The notes beneath the pieces were generated by a model. It made no database searches. It saw only the letters and a program-made list of their open reading frames with translations, and was not told where the DNA came from. Shown here one piece after another: positions 27,883-37,286 of a stretch of DNA of 64,000 bases (its first letter is position 1; each line of letters begins with the position of its first letter). The stretch is from contig NZ_JBHUEM010000003.1 in the NCBI RefSeq assembly GCF_042680805.1, positions 496,001 through 560,000 of the forward strand. The letters run 5' to 3'. Made by a program: the position numbers and the translations under genes. The DNA is from Bacillus_CJ salitolerans (GTDB lineage: Bacteria; Bacillota; Bacilli; Bacillales; SA4).

Positions 27883-27957
27883 CTCAGTATAAATTGAACT
27901 GCTCAAAAGCTAGAGAAGACATACATAATCTTGAAATAATTGAAAGGAGCGAAATGA

Positions 27958-28923
27958 ATGAATATAAAAATTGTATTTATGGGTACTCCAGATTTCTCTG
28001 TTCCAGTATTAAAGCGACTAATCAACGATGGATATGATGTAATAGGTGTTGTCACTCAGCCAGATCGTCCTAAAGGAAGGAAAAAGGTCTTAGCACCGCC
28101 ACCTGTTAAAGAAGAAGCTATACGACAAGGTATTCCAGTATTTCAGCCAGAGAAGATTCGTGTAAAAGAGGAATATGAAAAAATCATCGAAATGGGTGCA
28201 GATTTAATTGTAACGGCTGCCTTTGGACAAATTCTACCGAAGGAACTTCTAGAAAGTCCTCGGTTTGGATGCATTAATGTACATGCTTCCTTACTGCCTG
28301 AACTTAGAGGCGGTGCACCAATACATTATTCCATTCTTCTAGGAAAAGATAAAACTGGTGTAACCATTATGTATATGGTAGAGAAGCTGGATGCTGGAGA
28401 TATTTTAACGCAGGCTGAAATTCCAATACTTGAAGAGGATCATGTTGGGTCACTGCATGATAAATTAAGTGCATGCGGAGCTGAATTATTATCCAGTACG
28501 ATTCCTTCTCTCGTAAATGGTGAACTAACCCCTATTAAGCAAAATGAAAAAGAGGCTACGTTTGCCTATAATATCAAAAGAGAACAGGAACGAATTAATT
28601 GGTCCAATACAGGTGAAGTTATTTATAATCATATTCGAGGTCTCCATCCTTGGCCGGTCGCTTATACTTCATTAAAAGGCCAAGTGATGAAGGTATGGTG
28701 GGGTATGAAAGTAACAAGTAATCAATTATCAACTCCTGGAGAGGTAATTAGAATGGATGAGGATGGATTTGTGGTTGCCACAGGTAATATGACCGCGATA
28801 AAAATAACGGAGCTCCAGCCTGCTGGAAAAACCAAAATGAGTGGTGAACAATTTTTGCGCGGAGCTGGATCGTCTCTTCAATTAGGAGATATATTAGGAG
28901 ATGAACATGAAGACAACAACTAA
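27958..28923 (+). CDS. fmt: Methionyl-tRNA formyltransferase
   Basis: A 321-residue enzyme that formylates initiator Met-tRNA using 10-formyltetrahydrofolate. It begins with IVFMGTPDFSVPVLKRL. The formyltransferase core has NVHASLLPELRGGAPIHYSI, including the conserved Asn and His residues. A C-terminal tRNA-binding barrel follows. AAAGGAG precedes the start. The partner deformylase gene def, normally just upstream, is absent from this window. The 3' end overlaps rsmB. Confidence 0.96.
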   Translation: MNIKIVFMGTPDFSVPVLKRLINDGYDVIGVVTQPDRPKGRKKVLAPPPVKEEAIRQGIPVFQPEKIRVKEEYEKIIEMGADLIVTAAFGQILPKELLESPRFGCINVHASLLPELRGGAPIHYSILLGKDKTGVTIMYMVEKLDAGDILTQAEIPILEEDHVGSLHDKLSACGAELLSSTIPSLVNGELTPIKQNEKEATFAYNIKREQERINWSNTGEVIYNHIRGLHPWPVAYTSLKGQVMKVWWGMKVTSNQLSTPGEVIRMDEDGFVVATGNMTAIKITELQPAGKTKMSGEQFLRGAGSSLQLGDILGDEHEDNN

Positions 28924-30262
28924 AAATGTAAGGGAAGTTATTGTTGATATACTCATGCAAATAGAGAAAAATCAATCATACAGTAATCTCCTTATCAACC
29001 AGGCAATTAAACATAATCATGTACCTATAAAGGATGTACCATTATTAACTGAAATTGTGTATGGATCTATTCAGAGGAAAATCACTCTTGATTATTACAT
29101 AACTCCTTTTTTAAAGAATCCAAAAAAAATAGAAGATTGGGTCATCGTTTTATTAAGAATGACGGTTTATCAGATGTATTACTTAACTCGTGTACCGGAT
29201 CGTGCTGCTATATTTGAAGCGGTTGAGATTGCGAAAAAAAGAGGTCATAAGGGTATTGCTTCAATGGTCAATGGTGTATTGCGATCGATACAGAGAGAGG
29301 GCAAGCAATCACTTGAAAAGATAAATAACCCAATCAAAAGATTATCACTTGAAACTAGCTTTCCTGAATGGATGGTTAATAGGTGGGTGAATCAGTTTGG
29401 TATGGAAGAGACAAGACAAATGTGTGAAGCTTCTCTCTCTCCTCCAAATGCCTCTGCAAGGGTAAATCAAACTCAGATTACGATTCATAATTTGTTAAAC
29501 AAATTAGAGGAAGAAGGAATTCATGCAACAGAGGGAGATCTTTCAATTGACGCCATCAAACTAGAAAAAGGTAATGTTGCAAACACACTCGCTTTTAAAG
29601 AGGGCTTATTAACGGTTCAAGATGAAAGTTCGATGTTAGTGGCGCGTGCCTTAGGGATTCAAGAGAATGACAAAATTCTTGATTGCTGCGGGGCTCCAGG
29701 TGGTAAAACAACCCATATGGCCGAGATTTTAAGTGATACTGGTGTAGTAGTTTCAGTGGATCTACATGCCCATAAAGTCAAATTGATTGAAGAACAAGTT
29801 TCACGTTTAAAATTGTCAAATGTAGAGACCCTTGTAATGGATAGCCGAAAATTATCTGAAAGGTTTCAAAATGGACACTTCGATCGAATTTTAGTTGATG
29901 CTCCTTGTTCTGGGCTCGGGGTTATTCGGAGAAAACCAGATATAAAGTATCAAAAAAGGGAAGAAGATATTGACCATTTAGCAAATATCCAGTTAACGAT
30001 ACTTAGTTCTGTTGCTCCTTTACTGAAAAAAGGTGGAACGCTTGTATATAGTACATGTACAATGGATAAAGAGGAAAATGATGGGGTAGTTACTAAATTC
30101 CTTGAGAAATTTATAGACTTTGAGTTAGATACAGAATTAATGAACAGGCTTCCTGAAAAGATTCGTTTGAAATCTATATGCAAAGACGGACAAGTACAAA
30201 TCCTCCCACATCACTTTAATACGGACGGATTTTTTATATCATGTTTTAGAAAGCGGGTGTAA
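28907..30262 (+). CDS. rsmB: 16S rRNA (cytosine-5) methyltransferase RsmB
   Basis: A 451-residue SAM-dependent methyltransferase acting on 16S rRNA. An N-terminal NusB-like domain (about residues 1-130) is followed by the catalytic domain. The SAM-binding motif is ILDCCGAPGGKTTHMAE. Two catalytic cysteines are visible, in VDAPCSGLGVIRRKPD and YSTCTMDKEEN. I prefer ATG 28907, six bases after TAGGAG, to an ATG at 28901 that touches the ribosome binding site. It overlaps fmt by 17 bases. Confidence 0.94.
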   Translation: MKTTTKNVREVIVDILMQIEKNQSYSNLLINQAIKHNHVPIKDVPLLTEIVYGSIQRKITLDYYITPFLKNPKKIEDWVIVLLRMTVYQMYYLTRVPDRAAIFEAVEIAKKRGHKGIASMVNGVLRSIQREGKQSLEKINNPIKRLSLETSFPEWMVNRWVNQFGMEETRQMCEASLSPPNASARVNQTQITIHNLLNKLEEEGIHATEGDLSIDAIKLEKGNVANTLAFKEGLLTVQDESSMLVARALGIQENDKILDCCGAPGGKTTHMAEILSDTGVVVSVDLHAHKVKLIEEQVSRLKLSNVETLVMDSRKLSERFQNGHFDRILVDAPCSGLGVIRRKPDIKYQKREEDIDHLANIQLTILSSVAPLLKKGGTLVYSTCTMDKEENDGVVTKFLEKFIDFELDTELMNRLPEKIRLKSICKDGQVQILPHHFNTDGFFISCFRKRV

Positions 30263-30264
30263 TA

Positions 30265-31359
30265 GTGGTAAGAGAACAAACATCAACGAGTGGTCAGCAC
30301 GATCTTGAAAATAATAAAATCTCAATTTACTCTTTAAGACTTGAAGAACTTGAGTCTTGGCTAAAAGAAAACGGTGAGCCAAAATTTAGGAGTACACAAA
30401 TTTTTAGCTGGCTTTATGAAAAAAGGGTTTCAGCCTTTGAGGAAATGACAAACATACCAAAGGCTTTACAAGAAAAATTAACGGAGCAATTTTCGATTAC
30501 AACGTTGAAAACCCTTATCAAACAAGAATCAAAGGATGGAACGATTAAGTTTCTTTTCGAGCTTCATGATGGATATTCAATTGAAACAGTTCTGATGAGA
30601 CACGAATACGGTAATTCCGTCTGTGTGACTACTCAAGTCGGCTGCCGAATTGGCTGCACATTTTGTGCGTCCACTCTAGGTGGACTAAAACGGAACCTTG
30701 AAGCAGGAGAAATCGTTGCTCAAGTCGTAAATGTACAGAAGGCTTTAGATGAAAGTAATGAACGGGTAAGTCATGTTGTTATCATGGGGATAGGAGAACC
30801 GTTCGATAATTACGATAATATGTTATCGTTCTTAAAAATCATCAATCATGATAAAGCCTTAAATATTGGTGCAAGACATATCACAGTTTCAACAAGCGGA
30901 ATCATTCCAAAAATATATGCATTTGCAGATGAGCAATTACAAATTAATTTTGCTCTTTCCCTTCATGCACCTAACACAGAGCTAAGAAGCAAGCTAATGC
31001 CGATAAATAGAGCCTATAAGTTGGATGAATTAATGAAAGCCATCCGATATTATATTGATAAGACGGGGAGAAGAGTTAGTTTTGAATATGGATTGTTTGG
31101 CGGTGAGAATGATACGGTTGAACATGCAGAAGAGCTTGCAAAGTTGATTAAGGGTTTAAAATGTCATGTCAATTTGATTCCAGTAAACTATGTACCAGAG
31201 CGAAATTATGTTCGTACACCTAAAGAGCAAATCTTTGAATTTGAGCGGACATTAAAAAAACATGGCATAAACGTAACAATAAGAAGAGAACATGGCCATG
31301 ATATTGACGCTGCCTGCGGACAATTAAGAGCGAAGGAGCGTAAAGAGGAGACGAGATGA
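30265..31359 (+). CDS. rlmN: Dual-specificity 23S rRNA / tRNA adenine-C2 methyltransferase RlmN
   Basis: A 364-residue radical SAM enzyme that methylates A2503 of 23S rRNA and A37 of some tRNAs. The CxxxCxxC cluster motif is GCRIGCTFCAS. The SAM-binding segments MGIGEPFDNYDN and VSTSGIIPKI are clear. Near the C terminus, DAACGQLRAKER contains the catalytic cysteine. The start is GTG at 30265, with a rather weak site (AAGCGGGTG) in front. It leads directly into prpC. Confidence 0.95.
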   Translation: MVREQTSTSGQHDLENNKISIYSLRLEELESWLKENGEPKFRSTQIFSWLYEKRVSAFEEMTNIPKALQEKLTEQFSITTLKTLIKQESKDGTIKFLFELHDGYSIETVLMRHEYGNSVCVTTQVGCRIGCTFCASTLGGLKRNLEAGEIVAQVVNVQKALDESNERVSHVVIMGIGEPFDNYDNMLSFLKIINHDKALNIGARHITVSTSGIIPKIYAFADEQLQINFALSLHAPNTELRSKLMPINRAYKLDELMKAIRYYIDKTGRRVSFEYGLFGGENDTVEHAEELAKLIKGLKCHVNLIPVNYVPERNYVRTPKEQIFEFERTLKKHGINVTIRREHGHDIDAACGQLRAKERKEETR

Positions 31360-31362
31360 AAG

Positions 31363-32130
31363 ATGAATACGTTTTTTCTTACTGATAGGGGAAAAGTTCG
31401 GCAAAATAATGAAGATAATGGTGGAGTGTTTCAAAATCTAGATGGTCAAACCTTGACTATAGTCGCTGACGGAATGGGAGGACACCGTGCTGGAGATGTT
31501 GCTAGCACAATGACAGTGGAAGCTTTTAAACAATTTTGGTGTGAAGCAGAGTCCATTACCACACCAGAAACCGCAGAAAAATGGATTCAGGAGCACGTTA
31601 ATCTTGTGAATGAATCTTTATATCATCATTCAATACAGCATGATGAATGCGAAGGAATGGGGACAACCTTAGTGCTTGCCATTTGTCATGATGAATTTAT
31701 TACAATTGCCCATGTAGGTGATAGTAGATGTTACATTGTCAAAGAAAATAGTTTAACACAAGTAACCGAGGATCACTCCCTAGTAAACGAACTTGTTCGA
31801 CATGGGCAAATTTCAAAGGAAGATGCAGAATATCATCCGAGAAAAAATGTTTTATTGCGTGTACTAGGGACGGAAAGAAATGTCCAGGTTGATATAAAAA
31901 CAATAACGACTGATGATGTACAATATCTTCTTTTATGTTCAGATGGCCTATCAAATAAAGTGACATCAGGAGAACTGCTATCTCATATAGAGAATGATGG
32001 GACTCTTGAAGAAATAGGAACAAATTTAGTAATGAAAGCAAATGAATATGGTGGGGAAGACAATATAACTATCGTATTAGTTGATTTTGATAGATCCTTT
32101 GCTGAAAGTGGTGACCACGATGATAGGTAA
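31363..32130 (+). CDS. prpC: PP2C-family serine/threonine protein phosphatase PrpC
   Basis: A 255-residue metal-dependent phosphatase that opposes PrkC. It begins FFLTDRGKVRQNNEDNGG and contains VADGMGGHRAGDVAS, with metal-binding aspartates. Further motifs are AHVGDSRCYIV, the later LLLCSDGLSN, and GGEDNITIVLV. It overlaps the prkC start by 11 bases, so the phosphatase and kinase are translated together. Confidence 0.95.
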   Translation: MNTFFLTDRGKVRQNNEDNGGVFQNLDGQTLTIVADGMGGHRAGDVASTMTVEAFKQFWCEAESITTPETAEKWIQEHVNLVNESLYHHSIQHDECEGMGTTLVLAICHDEFITIAHVGDSRCYIVKENSLTQVTEDHSLVNELVRHGQISKEDAEYHPRKNVLLRVLGTERNVQVDIKTITTDDVQYLLLCSDGLSNKVTSGELLSHIENDGTLEEIGTNLVMKANEYGGEDNITIVLVDFDRSFAESGDHDDR

Positions 32131-34057
32131 ACGATTAAACGGTCGCTACAAAATAATGGACACCATTGGTGGCGGAGGTATGGCAAATGTATATTTAGCA
32201 AGAGATATGATACTAGAGCGTAATGTTGCTGTAAAAGTACTTCGGCCAGATTTTTCAGACGATGAAGAGTTTATTAGACGATTTCATAGAGAGGCTCAAG
32301 CAGCAACCAGTCTTAATCATCCGAATGTTGTAAGTATTTATGATGTAGGTGAAGAGGATCAAATCTACTATATTGTGATGGAATATATTGATGGGACAAC
32401 GTTAAAGCAATATATTCAAAAATATGGACCATTATCGAACGAAGAAGCCGTTAACATTATGATTCAATTAACATCGGCATTAGAACATGCCCATGAGAAT
32501 CATATTGTTCACCGTGACATTAAACCTCACAATATATTAATCGATGAAAATGGGATTGTAAAAGTAACCGACTTTGGAATTGCCGTAGCTCTAAGCTCAA
32601 CCACGATAACACAAACCAATTCTTTTCTTGGTTCCGTACATTATTTATCACCAGAGCAGGCACGTGGTGGAATGGCTACAAAGAAATCAGATATATACTC
32701 CTTAGGAATTGTGTTATTTGAACTGATTACAGGGAGACTTCCCTTTTTTGGAGAGTCTGCTGTCTCGATCGCTCTTAAACACTTGCAAAGTGATACACCG
32801 TCACCAAAGAGATGGAATCCCTCAATACCACAAAGTTTAGAGAATATCATACTAAAAGCAACTGCTAAGGATCCATTTCACCGTTATGATACAGTCGAAG
32901 CGATGGAAGAAGACATTAGAACGTCTTTAAATCCTGATCGTCTAAATGAGCGTCCGTTTAAAGTTCCGCAATTGGATGGTGAAGTAACTAAAGCAATTCC
33001 TATTATTACGTATGATAAGAAAATAGAAGAGTCGGAAAATACAATCGTACACAGTGAATATAAAAAAGACCCTGCTAAGAAAAATAAAAAAGGTAAAAAA
33101 ATAGCTCTGTGGATTATCTCCATATTTTTTATGCTAGCTCTTGCAGGGGTTGCATCACTTACTATCATTCCTTCTCTCTTTCTTCCAAAAGATGTAATAG
33201 TACCAGATGTGTCAAACAAGGAATATGAAACAGCTTTTAAGGAGCTAAGTTCTTTAGATTTCAAAATCGGGGATACAATTGAAATCTTTGATCAAAATAT
33301 TGCTGAAGGCTATGTCATTCGTACAGATCCTAGTGCTGGAGAAGTTGTGAAAGAAGGTAACTTGATTACCATTTATAAAAGTAAGGGTAAAGAAAAGGAA
33401 GAAGTAGAGAACTATATCGGACAAAACTTTGAAGACGTAAAGATGAAAATCTCTAATAAATTTGGAGTAGTAACGGACAATTACATACCTTCCTCAGATA
33501 AACCCGCTGGAGAAATACTAGAGCAATCACCAAAATCTGGTTCGTTTGTTTTAGAGGATACTGAAATCACATTTTGGATTAGTAAAGGTCCGCAGCCATT
33601 TACTTTTACCGATCTTAGAGGCTATACGATGAGTCTTGTAAATAATTACGTATTAGAAAAAAAGCTAAAATTATTAAATGTAGACGAACAACATTCAGAT
33701 GAATACGAAAAAGGGACTATAATATCGCAGAAACCTGCACCGCATACCGAGTTAAAAGCAGGAGATGAAATATCAGTTGTAGTGTCATTAGGTCCAGAGG
33801 AAAAACCAAAAACCGTTAACAAGGATATCCTTGTTAAATATGAACCGTCCGAAGAGGGAATGCCTCAATCTGTTCAAATATATATCGAAGACTTAGATCA
33901 TGAAATGACAGGTGAGCCTGTTGTCATTGAAGCTATTGTCGAGGATAAGTTGTTTTCTATACAGTTGAATATTCCTTACAAAAAGAGTGCGTCATATAAG
34001 GTTGTTAGAGATGGTACCGTTATACTAGAAGAGACGGTCATGTATGATCAGGATTAA
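32120..34057 (+). CDS. prkC: PASTA-domain serine/threonine protein kinase PrkC
   Basis: A 645-residue membrane kinase. The cytoplasmic Hanks-type kinase domain (residues 10-270) has the glycine loop IGGGGMANVY, a catalytic lysine in VAVKVL (about K39), HRDIKPHN (about D133) and DFGIA. A lysine-rich juxtamembrane stretch precedes one membrane helix (about 330-355). Outside the membrane are three PASTA repeats, then an Ig-like tail. PASTA domains bind muropeptides, and in B. subtilis PrkC signals spore germination. ATG 32120 is preferred to an upstream ATG at 32081 inside prpC. Confidence 0.96.
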   Translation: MIGKRLNGRYKIMDTIGGGGMANVYLARDMILERNVAVKVLRPDFSDDEEFIRRFHREAQAATSLNHPNVVSIYDVGEEDQIYYIVMEYIDGTTLKQYIQKYGPLSNEEAVNIMIQLTSALEHAHENHIVHRDIKPHNILIDENGIVKVTDFGIAVALSSTTITQTNSFLGSVHYLSPEQARGGMATKKSDIYSLGIVLFELITGRLPFFGESAVSIALKHLQSDTPSPKRWNPSIPQSLENIILKATAKDPFHRYDTVEAMEEDIRTSLNPDRLNERPFKVPQLDGEVTKAIPIITYDKKIEESENTIVHSEYKKDPAKKNKKGKKIALWIISIFFMLALAGVASLTIIPSLFLPKDVIVPDVSNKEYETAFKELSSLDFKIGDTIEIFDQNIAEGYVIRTDPSAGEVVKEGNLITIYKSKGKEKEEVENYIGQNFEDVKMKISNKFGVVTDNYIPSSDKPAGEILEQSPKSGSFVLEDTEITFWISKGPQPFTFTDLRGYTMSLVNNYVLEKKLKLLNVDEQHSDEYEKGTIISQKPAPHTELKAGDEISVVVSLGPEEKPKTVNKDILVKYEPSEEGMPQSVQIYIEDLDHEMTGEPVVIEAIVEDKLFSIQLNIPYKKSASYKVVRDGTVILEETVMYDQD

Positions 34058-34075
34058 TGATCAAGGAGTGAGGAT

Positions 34076-34960
34076 ATGCCAGAGGGCAAAATTATTAAAG
34101 CATTAAGCGGCTTTTATTATGTAGCTTCAGAAGATGGTATAACGCAGTGTCGTGGCAGAGGTGTCTTTAGAAAAAACAAAGTGACACCGTTAGTTGGGGA
34201 CAATGTTATCTTTCAAGCTGAGAATAAACAAGAAGGATATATAATGGAAGTATTGGATCGGAAAAATGACTTGATTCGTCCACCAATCGCGAATGTTGAT
34301 CAAGCTATACTTGTATTTTCTGCCTTGCAGCCGGATTTTAATCCAGGATTATTAGACCGCTTCTTAGTTTTAATTGAGTCGAAGCATATATTACCCATCA
34401 TCTGTATAAGTAAAATTGATCTTGTTGCAAAAGAAGATTATGCTACGATTGAAGCCTTTGCAAATGATTATAAAGATATAGGTTATGATGTGATATTAAC
34501 ATCAATGGATGATGAAAAAACAGTTGAGTTGTTGTTGCCTTACTTTAAAGATCGCGTGTCAGTTTTCGCAGGTCAATCGGGTGTTGGGAAATCTTCTATC
34601 CTACAAATACTCCGCCCTGATCTTGAAATAAAAACAGATGAAATCTCTGCCCATTTAGGTCGTGGTAAACATACTACGAGGCATGTAGAACTCATCGATA
34701 TAGGAGAAGGATTAGTTGCTGATACGCCTGGATTTAGCTCTCTTGAATTCAATGACATTGATGACATGACAGAATTATCATCTTGTTTTCCAGAAATGAA
34801 GAGACTCCAAGTACACTGTAAGTTCAGAGGCTGCATGCACCTTTCTGAGCCTAAATGTGCGGTGAAAACGGCATTAGAAAATAAAGAAATAAAAGAGTAC
34901 CGCTATCATCATTACATGAGTTTCATTCAAGAAATAAAAGATAGGAAGCCGAGGTATTAA
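34076..34960 (+). CDS. rsgA: Ribosome small subunit-dependent GTPase A
   Basis: A 294-residue circularly permuted GTPase that helps mature the 30S subunit. An N-terminal OB-fold (residues 1-65) comes first. The G4-like SKIDL precedes the P-loop GQSGVGKSSIL, followed by DTPGFSSLEF. A C-terminal zinc-binding motif is CKFRGCMHLSEPKCAVK with Cys and His ligands. Its last base is the first base of the rpe start codon. Confidence 0.95.
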   Translation: MPEGKIIKALSGFYYVASEDGITQCRGRGVFRKNKVTPLVGDNVIFQAENKQEGYIMEVLDRKNDLIRPPIANVDQAILVFSALQPDFNPGLLDRFLVLIESKHILPIICISKIDLVAKEDYATIEAFANDYKDIGYDVILTSMDDEKTVELLLPYFKDRVSVFAGQSGVGKSSILQILRPDLEIKTDEISAHLGRGKHTTRHVELIDIGEGLVADTPGFSSLEFNDIDDMTELSSCFPEMKRLQVHCKFRGCMHLSEPKCAVKTALENKEIKEYRYHHYMSFIQEIKDRKPRY

Positions 34961-35604
34961 TGATGCATAAAATAGCACCATCGATATTGTCAGCTGATTT
35001 TGCCAAATTAGGGGAAGAAATAAAAGATGTAGAACTAGCAGGTGCAGACTATATACATGTAGATGTTATGGATGGACATTTTGTTCCTAATCTTACAATC
35101 GGACCATTAATTGTAAAGGCTATTAGGCCTGTTACGTCTCTTCCGTTAGATGTACATTTAATGATAGAAAATCCTGATAATTATATTCAAGAATTTGCGT
35201 TTGCAGGTGCTGATATTATTTCCGTTCATTTAGAAGCGTGCCAGCATCTTCACCGAACGATTCAACTAATTAAAGCACAAGGAAAAAAAGCGGGTGTAGT
35301 AATCAATCCAGCTACGCCTGCAGAAATGGTAAAGCCAATTTTATGTGATATTGATTTACTGTTAGTGATGACTGTGAACCCAGGTTTTGGTGGCCAATCT
35401 TTTATCTCTTCAACCATCCCAAAAATTAAACAAATAGCAGAGTGGATAAAGGAAGAGAATCTAGCTGTAGAACTGGAAGTTGACGGCGGAGTAAATCGCG
35501 AAACAGCTAGACTATGTATAGAAGCAGGAGCAAATGTTTTAGTCGCTGGTTCAGCTATATTTAATGAAGTTGATCGTCGAAAGGCTATTTCAGCTTTAAG
35601 ATAA
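34960..35604 (+). CDS. rpe: Ribulose-phosphate 3-epimerase
   Basis: A 214-residue TIM-barrel enzyme interconverting ribulose 5-phosphate and xylulose 5-phosphate in the pentose phosphate pathway. Motifs are APSILSADFAKLGEEI, HVDVMDGHFVPNLTIGP with metal ligands, TVNPGFGGQSF and VDGGVN. Two ATG codons stand in tandem (34960 and 34963). I keep the first, which overlaps the rsgA stop. A terminator follows. Confidence 0.95.
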   Translation: MMHKIAPSILSADFAKLGEEIKDVELAGADYIHVDVMDGHFVPNLTIGPLIVKAIRPVTSLPLDVHLMIENPDNYIQEFAFAGADIISVHLEACQHLHRTIQLIKAQGKKAGVVINPATPAEMVKPILCDIDLLLVMTVNPGFGGQSFISSTIPKIKQIAEWIKEENLAVELEVDGGVNRETARLCIEAGANVLVAGSAIFNEVDRRKAISALR

Positions 35605-35625
35605 TCTTCAATATATTTTTGAAGA

Positions 35626-35655
35626 AATAGACTGTTTTGATAGCAGTCTATTTTT
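35626..35655 (+). terminator. Terminator after rpe
   Basis: AATAGACTG and CAGTCTATT pair perfectly, followed by TTTGTT. It ends the prkC-rsgA-rpe unit. Confidence 0.85.
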
Positions 35656-35664
35656 GTTATTGTT

Positions 35665-35839
35665 TAGGTAACTATAAAAGCTCATCATTTGAGGATAGCT
35701 GATGATGTGCGTAGTAATCCGGCTCCAGTGCCAAGTTCGCCTGAGGTCAAATAACTTGTAATAAAAAAGAGAAAGGTTGCCCTTTTCTTTATTGCAGAAC
35801 ATTTCTCTGCCTATGGCTACCAGGTCGCCTTGAGCCTTT
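35665..35839 (+). repeat. Dispersed intergenic repeat, copy E
   Basis: The 5' extension (AGGTAACTATAAAAGCTCATCAT to GATGATGTGCG) contains a CATCAT/ATGATG hairpin at 35683-35707. The core follows: GTAATCCGGCTCCAGTGCC, GCCTGAGGTCAAATAAC, then GTAATAAA/TTTATTGC arms, then GAACATTTCTCTGCC and a diverged end. It lies between rpe and thiN. Confidence 0.8.
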
Positions 35840-35882
35840 AGTTATTAGAGAAGTAACTTTATCAGTTGAGAGGAGAAAATGA

Positions 35883-36524
35883 ATGATTATTCATATTGTT
35901 GCCGGTGGACCTATCGAAAACATCCCAGACTTAAGTCAATATAACTTGGAAGATGTAAGGTGGGTTGGTGTAGATCGCGGGTTGTTATACATATTAAAGA
36001 ATGGAATTAAGCCAACCGTAGGATTGGGAGATTTTGATTCTGTTTCAAAAGAAGAGTTAGCTTGGATGCAACAACAATGTAAGTATATAGATATATCACC
36101 GGCGGAAAAGGACGAAACGGACAACGAACTCGCCTTATCTTGGTCACTAAGCCAGAATCCTTCTATTATTCGTATATTCGGTGCGACTGGAGGAAGATTA
36201 GATCACGAACTTATGAACTTTCAATTGCTTTATAAAGGTATAAAAGAAAAAATATTTATTGAAGTCATAGACCATAAAAATAGGCTAACCATGTTATCTC
36301 CAGGAACATATTCTTTTAACAGGACCAATTGCTATAAATATATTTCGTTTTTACCCTTTACAAATGAAGTGAAGGGTATTACGTTAAAAGGCTTTAAGTA
36401 TCCACTTACGAACCATGAGATATCTTGGGGGACAACGTTATGTGTAAGCAATGAAATTCTTGAAGAAAGTGGTACTTTTTCCTTTACAGATGGCATAGTC
36501 ATAATGGTAAAGAGTAAAGATTAA
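35883..36524 (+). CDS. thiN: Thiamine pyrophosphokinase
   Basis: A 213-residue enzyme that transfers pyrophosphate from ATP to thiamine. Family motifs are VDRGLLYILKNGIKPTVGLGDFDSV and KDETDNELALSW, followed by GATGGRLDHELMN; these supply acidic metal and substrate ligands. AGAGGAG precedes the ATG at 35883. It is the usual neighbour of rpe and spoVM in Bacillus. No clear terminator separates it from the spoVM promoter region. Confidence 0.94.
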   Translation: MIIHIVAGGPIENIPDLSQYNLEDVRWVGVDRGLLYILKNGIKPTVGLGDFDSVSKEELAWMQQQCKYIDISPAEKDETDNELALSWSLSQNPSIIRIFGATGGRLDHELMNFQLLYKGIKEKIFIEVIDHKNRLTMLSPGTYSFNRTNCYKYISFLPFTNEVKGITLKGFKYPLTNHEISWGTTLCVSNEILEESGTFSFTDGIVIMVKSKD

Positions 36525-36565
36525 TTTGGAGTATGTAGGTACTTTTTTGATTTTTACGAATATAC

Positions 36566-36595
36566 TTATAGTGAAATTGTCTATGTTCATACTTT
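36566..36595 (+). promoter_or_regulatory. Possible sigma-E promoter of spoVM
   Basis: TTATAGT and CATACTTT are separated by 15 bases and resemble the mother-cell sigma-E consensus, with a good -10 and only a fair -35. The spoVM start is about 31 bases downstream. B. subtilis spoVM is sigma-E dependent, which makes this the best candidate. Confidence 0.4.
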
Positions 36596-36626
36596 AATAA
36601 GTGTAATCTGTTTGAGGAGGGACATT

Positions 36627-36707
36627 ATGAAATTTTATACGATTAAATTACCGAAATTCTTAGGAGGTATTATCCGCGCCATGCTAGGCTCCTTTAAAAA
36701 GGATTAG
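36627..36707 (+). CDS. spoVM: Stage V sporulation protein M (coat assembly anchor)
   Basis: A 26-codon gene with a strong GAGGAGGG site. The peptide begins MKFYTIKLPKFLGG and ends MLGSFKKD, differing from B. subtilis SpoVM at only a couple of conservative positions. It is an amphipathic helix that recognises the curved forespore membrane and anchors SpoIVA for spore coat and cortex formation. Its presence shows that the organism is a spore former. It has its own terminator. Confidence 0.97.
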   Translation: MKFYTIKLPKFLGGIIRAMLGSFKKD

Positions 36708-36735
36708 AAAAAAGCACCCAGTAGGTGCTTTTTTC
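36708..36735 (+). terminator. Terminator of spoVM
   Basis: AAAAAAGCACC and GGTGCTTTTTT pair around CAGTA directly after the stop codon. The T run is part of the second arm. Confidence 0.93.
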
Positions 36736-36743
36736 AATGGGAT

Positions 36744-36778
36744 AAAAAAGACGATGAATCCTATCATCGTCTTTTATA
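36744..36778. terminator. Bidirectional terminator downstream of rpmB
   Basis: AAAAGACGATGA and TCATCGTCTTTT form a perfect 12-bp stem with A and T runs on both sides. It serves rpmB on the minus strand and may back up the spoVM terminator. Confidence 0.88.
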
Positions 36779-36784
36779 CATTCA

Positions 36785-36973
36785 TTATACGCGTTCTACT
36801 TTACCAGACTTAAGTGCTCTTGCTGAAACATAAACACGCTTTGGTTTACCGTTAACTAGGATACGAACCTTTTGAAGGTTTGCTCCCCATGAGCGTCTAT
36901 TTGCGTTCATCGCGTGTGAACGGGAATTTCCGAAAGAAGCCTTTTTACCAGTGATTACACATTTACGAGCCAT
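36785..36973 (-). CDS. rpmB: 50S ribosomal protein L28
   Basis: A 62-residue ribosomal protein beginning MARKCVITGKKASFGNSRSHA and ending with the conserved YVSARALKSGKVERV. Only one cysteine is present, so this is not the zinc-binding CxxC form. AAGGAGGG lies upstream of the ATG on the minus strand. It stands alone on the minus strand between spoVM and yloU, as in B. subtilis. Confidence 0.97.
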   Translation of the reverse strand: MARKCVITGKKASFGNSRSHAMNANRRSWGANLQKVRILVNGKPKRVYVSARALKSGKVERV

Positions 36974-37110
36974 TTATTTTCCCTCCTTACTACTTATCCA
37001 AATAGCACTTTCTTTCATGTGCTGATTTATTTACATGTTTAAGGTAAAAATACTTTTTTACTTTATCATAACCATAACAATAATGCAATAATGGAATCAA
37101 GAAAAAAACC

Positions 37111-37142
37111 TTGACATAGTATTTTTTTAATTGCTGTATAAT
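37111..37142 (+). promoter_or_regulatory. Probable sigma-A promoter of yloU-fakA
   Basis: TTGACA at 37111-37116. TGTATA (18-base spacer) or TATAAT (20-base spacer) lies downstream, ending at 37142. The spacing is longer than ideal. A leader of roughly 140 bases follows before yloU. It contains CCGTTTTT and AAAATGACGG, which could pair. The remaining bases from 36974 to 37110 hold only the rpmB leader, with an AGCAC/GTGCT dyad. Confidence 0.5.
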
Positions 37143-37286
37143 AATAGTAGCGGAATCTTTGTATATCGCCGTTTTTGCTTTTAAATCAATGATAAATATA
37201 GTAAAATGACGGTAGCCATTATGTAGCCAAACATATTGATCTCCTATGTCTGGACTCTAGTTCGAAAATTCAAAGGGGGAAACAAA

